Assembly (NCBI RefSeq): GCF_014279815.1
Contig: NZ_CP047941.1
Location: 1,984,001-2,048,000 of the forward strand
DNA: 64,000 bases
DNA from: Synechococcus sp. NOUM97013
GTDB lineage: Bacteria > Cyanobacteriota > Cyanobacteriia > PCC-6307 > Cyanobiaceae
Reading direction: 5' to 3'
The position numbers and the translations under genes are program-made. Of this stretch, positions 63,546 to 64,000 are shown in pieces; position 1 is the stretch's first letter; every line of letters starts with the position of its first letter. The notes beneath the pieces are model-generated. The model saw only the letters and a list, made by a program, of their open reading frames with translations, was not told where the DNA came from and ran no database searches.

Positions 63546-63672
63546 CCTGGGCCTCCCCCCTCACATCAGCGTCCAGATCCCTGCAGAGAAAGCGGGCTTC
63601 ACACATGGCCCAATAGGGCTCCGCAATGGCCAAACAGGCCCCCATGCGCAGAGACAGGGGCTTCCAGACCAT
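63532..63672 (-). CDS. Possible 46-aa ORF, cysteine-containing
   Basis: ATG at 63672 encodes MVWKPLSLRMGACLAIAEPY followed by WAMCEARFLCRDLDADV: three cysteines (residues 13, 24 and 31) in a short helical peptide. Protein-like composition, but no family is known to me. Convergent with the ORF at 63408. Confidence 0.35.
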   Translation of the reverse strand: MVWKPLSLRMGACLAIAEPYWAMCEARFLCRDLDADVRGEAQVISR

Positions 63673-63717
63673 GACCTGAGGTGCTTAACTTCCTCTTAAG
63701 GAAAGGCCGGCAAGCCA

Positions 63718-63858
63718 TTGAATCCCGCCAAGCAACACCGCAAACTCAAGAAGCTGCAGCTGAAGGCACAGGACTGCCTGTCTCGGGAGGAAGCACAGAG
63801 GATCATCAAGAAAGCAGAGAAAGCGCACCGCAAACTTGCTGAAGGGGACAACAGCTGA
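63718..63858 (+). CDS. Small basic helical protein
   Basis: TTG start at 63718 gives a 46-aa peptide, MNPAKQHRKLKKLQLKAQDC then LSREEAQRIIKKAEKAHRKL. It is highly charged and helical with two amphipathic halves; the AAGGAAAGG purine run about 13 nt upstream is a fair ribosome-binding site. It looks like a small nucleic-acid-binding or ribosome-associated peptide, but that is only a guess from charge. Confidence 0.5.
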   Translation: MNPAKQHRKLKKLQLKAQDCLSREEAQRIIKKAEKAHRKLAEGDNS

Positions 63859-63950
63859 TCCCGCTGCACCCATGCAGCTGTTGGCGCATCCCACTGTGAC
63901 CAAAAACGAACAGCATCTCAAGCAAGCTTTCTTCCTGATACGAATCGCCA

Positions 63951-64000
63951 ATGCTAAGGACCATTGCCAGCTCAGCGATCCTGTCTTTGCTCAGTTTGCT
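63951..64000 (+). CDS. N-terminal start of a secreted protein (cut by window end)
   Basis: ATG at 63951 opens MLRTIASSAILSLLSL, a typical signal-peptide beginning (a basic residue then a hydrophobic core), and the frame stays open to the window edge. The rest of the gene is not in view. Confidence 0.45.
   Translation, partial: MLRTIASSAILSLLSL

Overview
The window looks like a chromosomal piece of a marine picocyanobacterium, most likely marine Synechococcus (subcluster 5.1 type). The pointers are: a split RNA polymerase beta-prime (rpoC1 plus rpoC2), a psbA gene encoding the Glu130 (high-light, D1:2) form of D1, a small high-light-inducible (hli) protein, CP12, a BicA-like SulP transporter, the picocyanobacterial biotin esterase BioK, and many ATGA/GTGA gene overlaps in a dense GC-rich genome. 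The strain cannot be named from this alone. No phage, insertion sequence, CRISPR array or rRNA was seen.

Layout. 0-4.3 kb: 3' end of fumC, a Ski2/Mtr4-like DExH helicase and a bile-acid:sodium-symporter-like transporter. 4.3-9.4 kb: biotin cluster bioF-bioK-bioC-bioD plus a 51-aa membrane ORF, all chained by 4-nt overlaps, then an opposite-strand ORF, then bioA. 9.4-17.3 kb: DUF3143 and J-domain proteins, rsmG, an aldo/keto reductase coupled to a ferredoxin, ycf35 and DUF2997, a HEAT-repeat protein, an SSF symporter, rlmN and hli. 17.3-28.2 kb: rpsT-tatD-rpoB-rpoC1-rpoC2 on the minus strand. 28.3-31.5 kb: hisD, rpiA and an HtrA-type protease. 31.6-34.4 kb: a complete GRRM peptide-modification cassette (grrP-grrA-grrM). 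34.5-41.6 kb: rimP-nusA-ylxR-infB plus a membrane protein with a low-complexity tail, overlapped antisense by a DUF3493 gene. 41.7-46.4 kb: tRNA-Thr(CGT), a DUF389 protein, psbA, a lipoprotein and two tandem secreted paralogues. 46.4-54.4 kb: aspartoacylase-like enzyme, glutathione-transferase-like enzyme, DUF2301 protein, ABC-F ATPase, cp12, obg and an orphan MalK-type ATPase. 54.4-62 kb: mutS2, a VOC protein, hemB, a DnaJ-type chaperone, a secreted thioredoxin-fold protein, a BicA-like transporter and a TerB-like protein. 62-64 kb: a region of very small ORFs.

The most notable system is the GRRM cassette. A lipoprotein resembling a solute-binding protein precedes a secreted glycine-rich precursor with six aromatic-X-Asn motifs, and the precursor overlaps by 4 nt a radical SAM/SPASM maturase. 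The family is known to make three-residue cyclophane crosslinks; the final product and its function are not established. A second pattern I noticed is that several genes here (tatD, a VOC gene, a secreted small protein, rimP, and nearly a DUF4278 gene) carry a perfect or near-perfect stem-loop ending directly at the start codon, mostly without a recognisable Shine-Dalgarno sequence.
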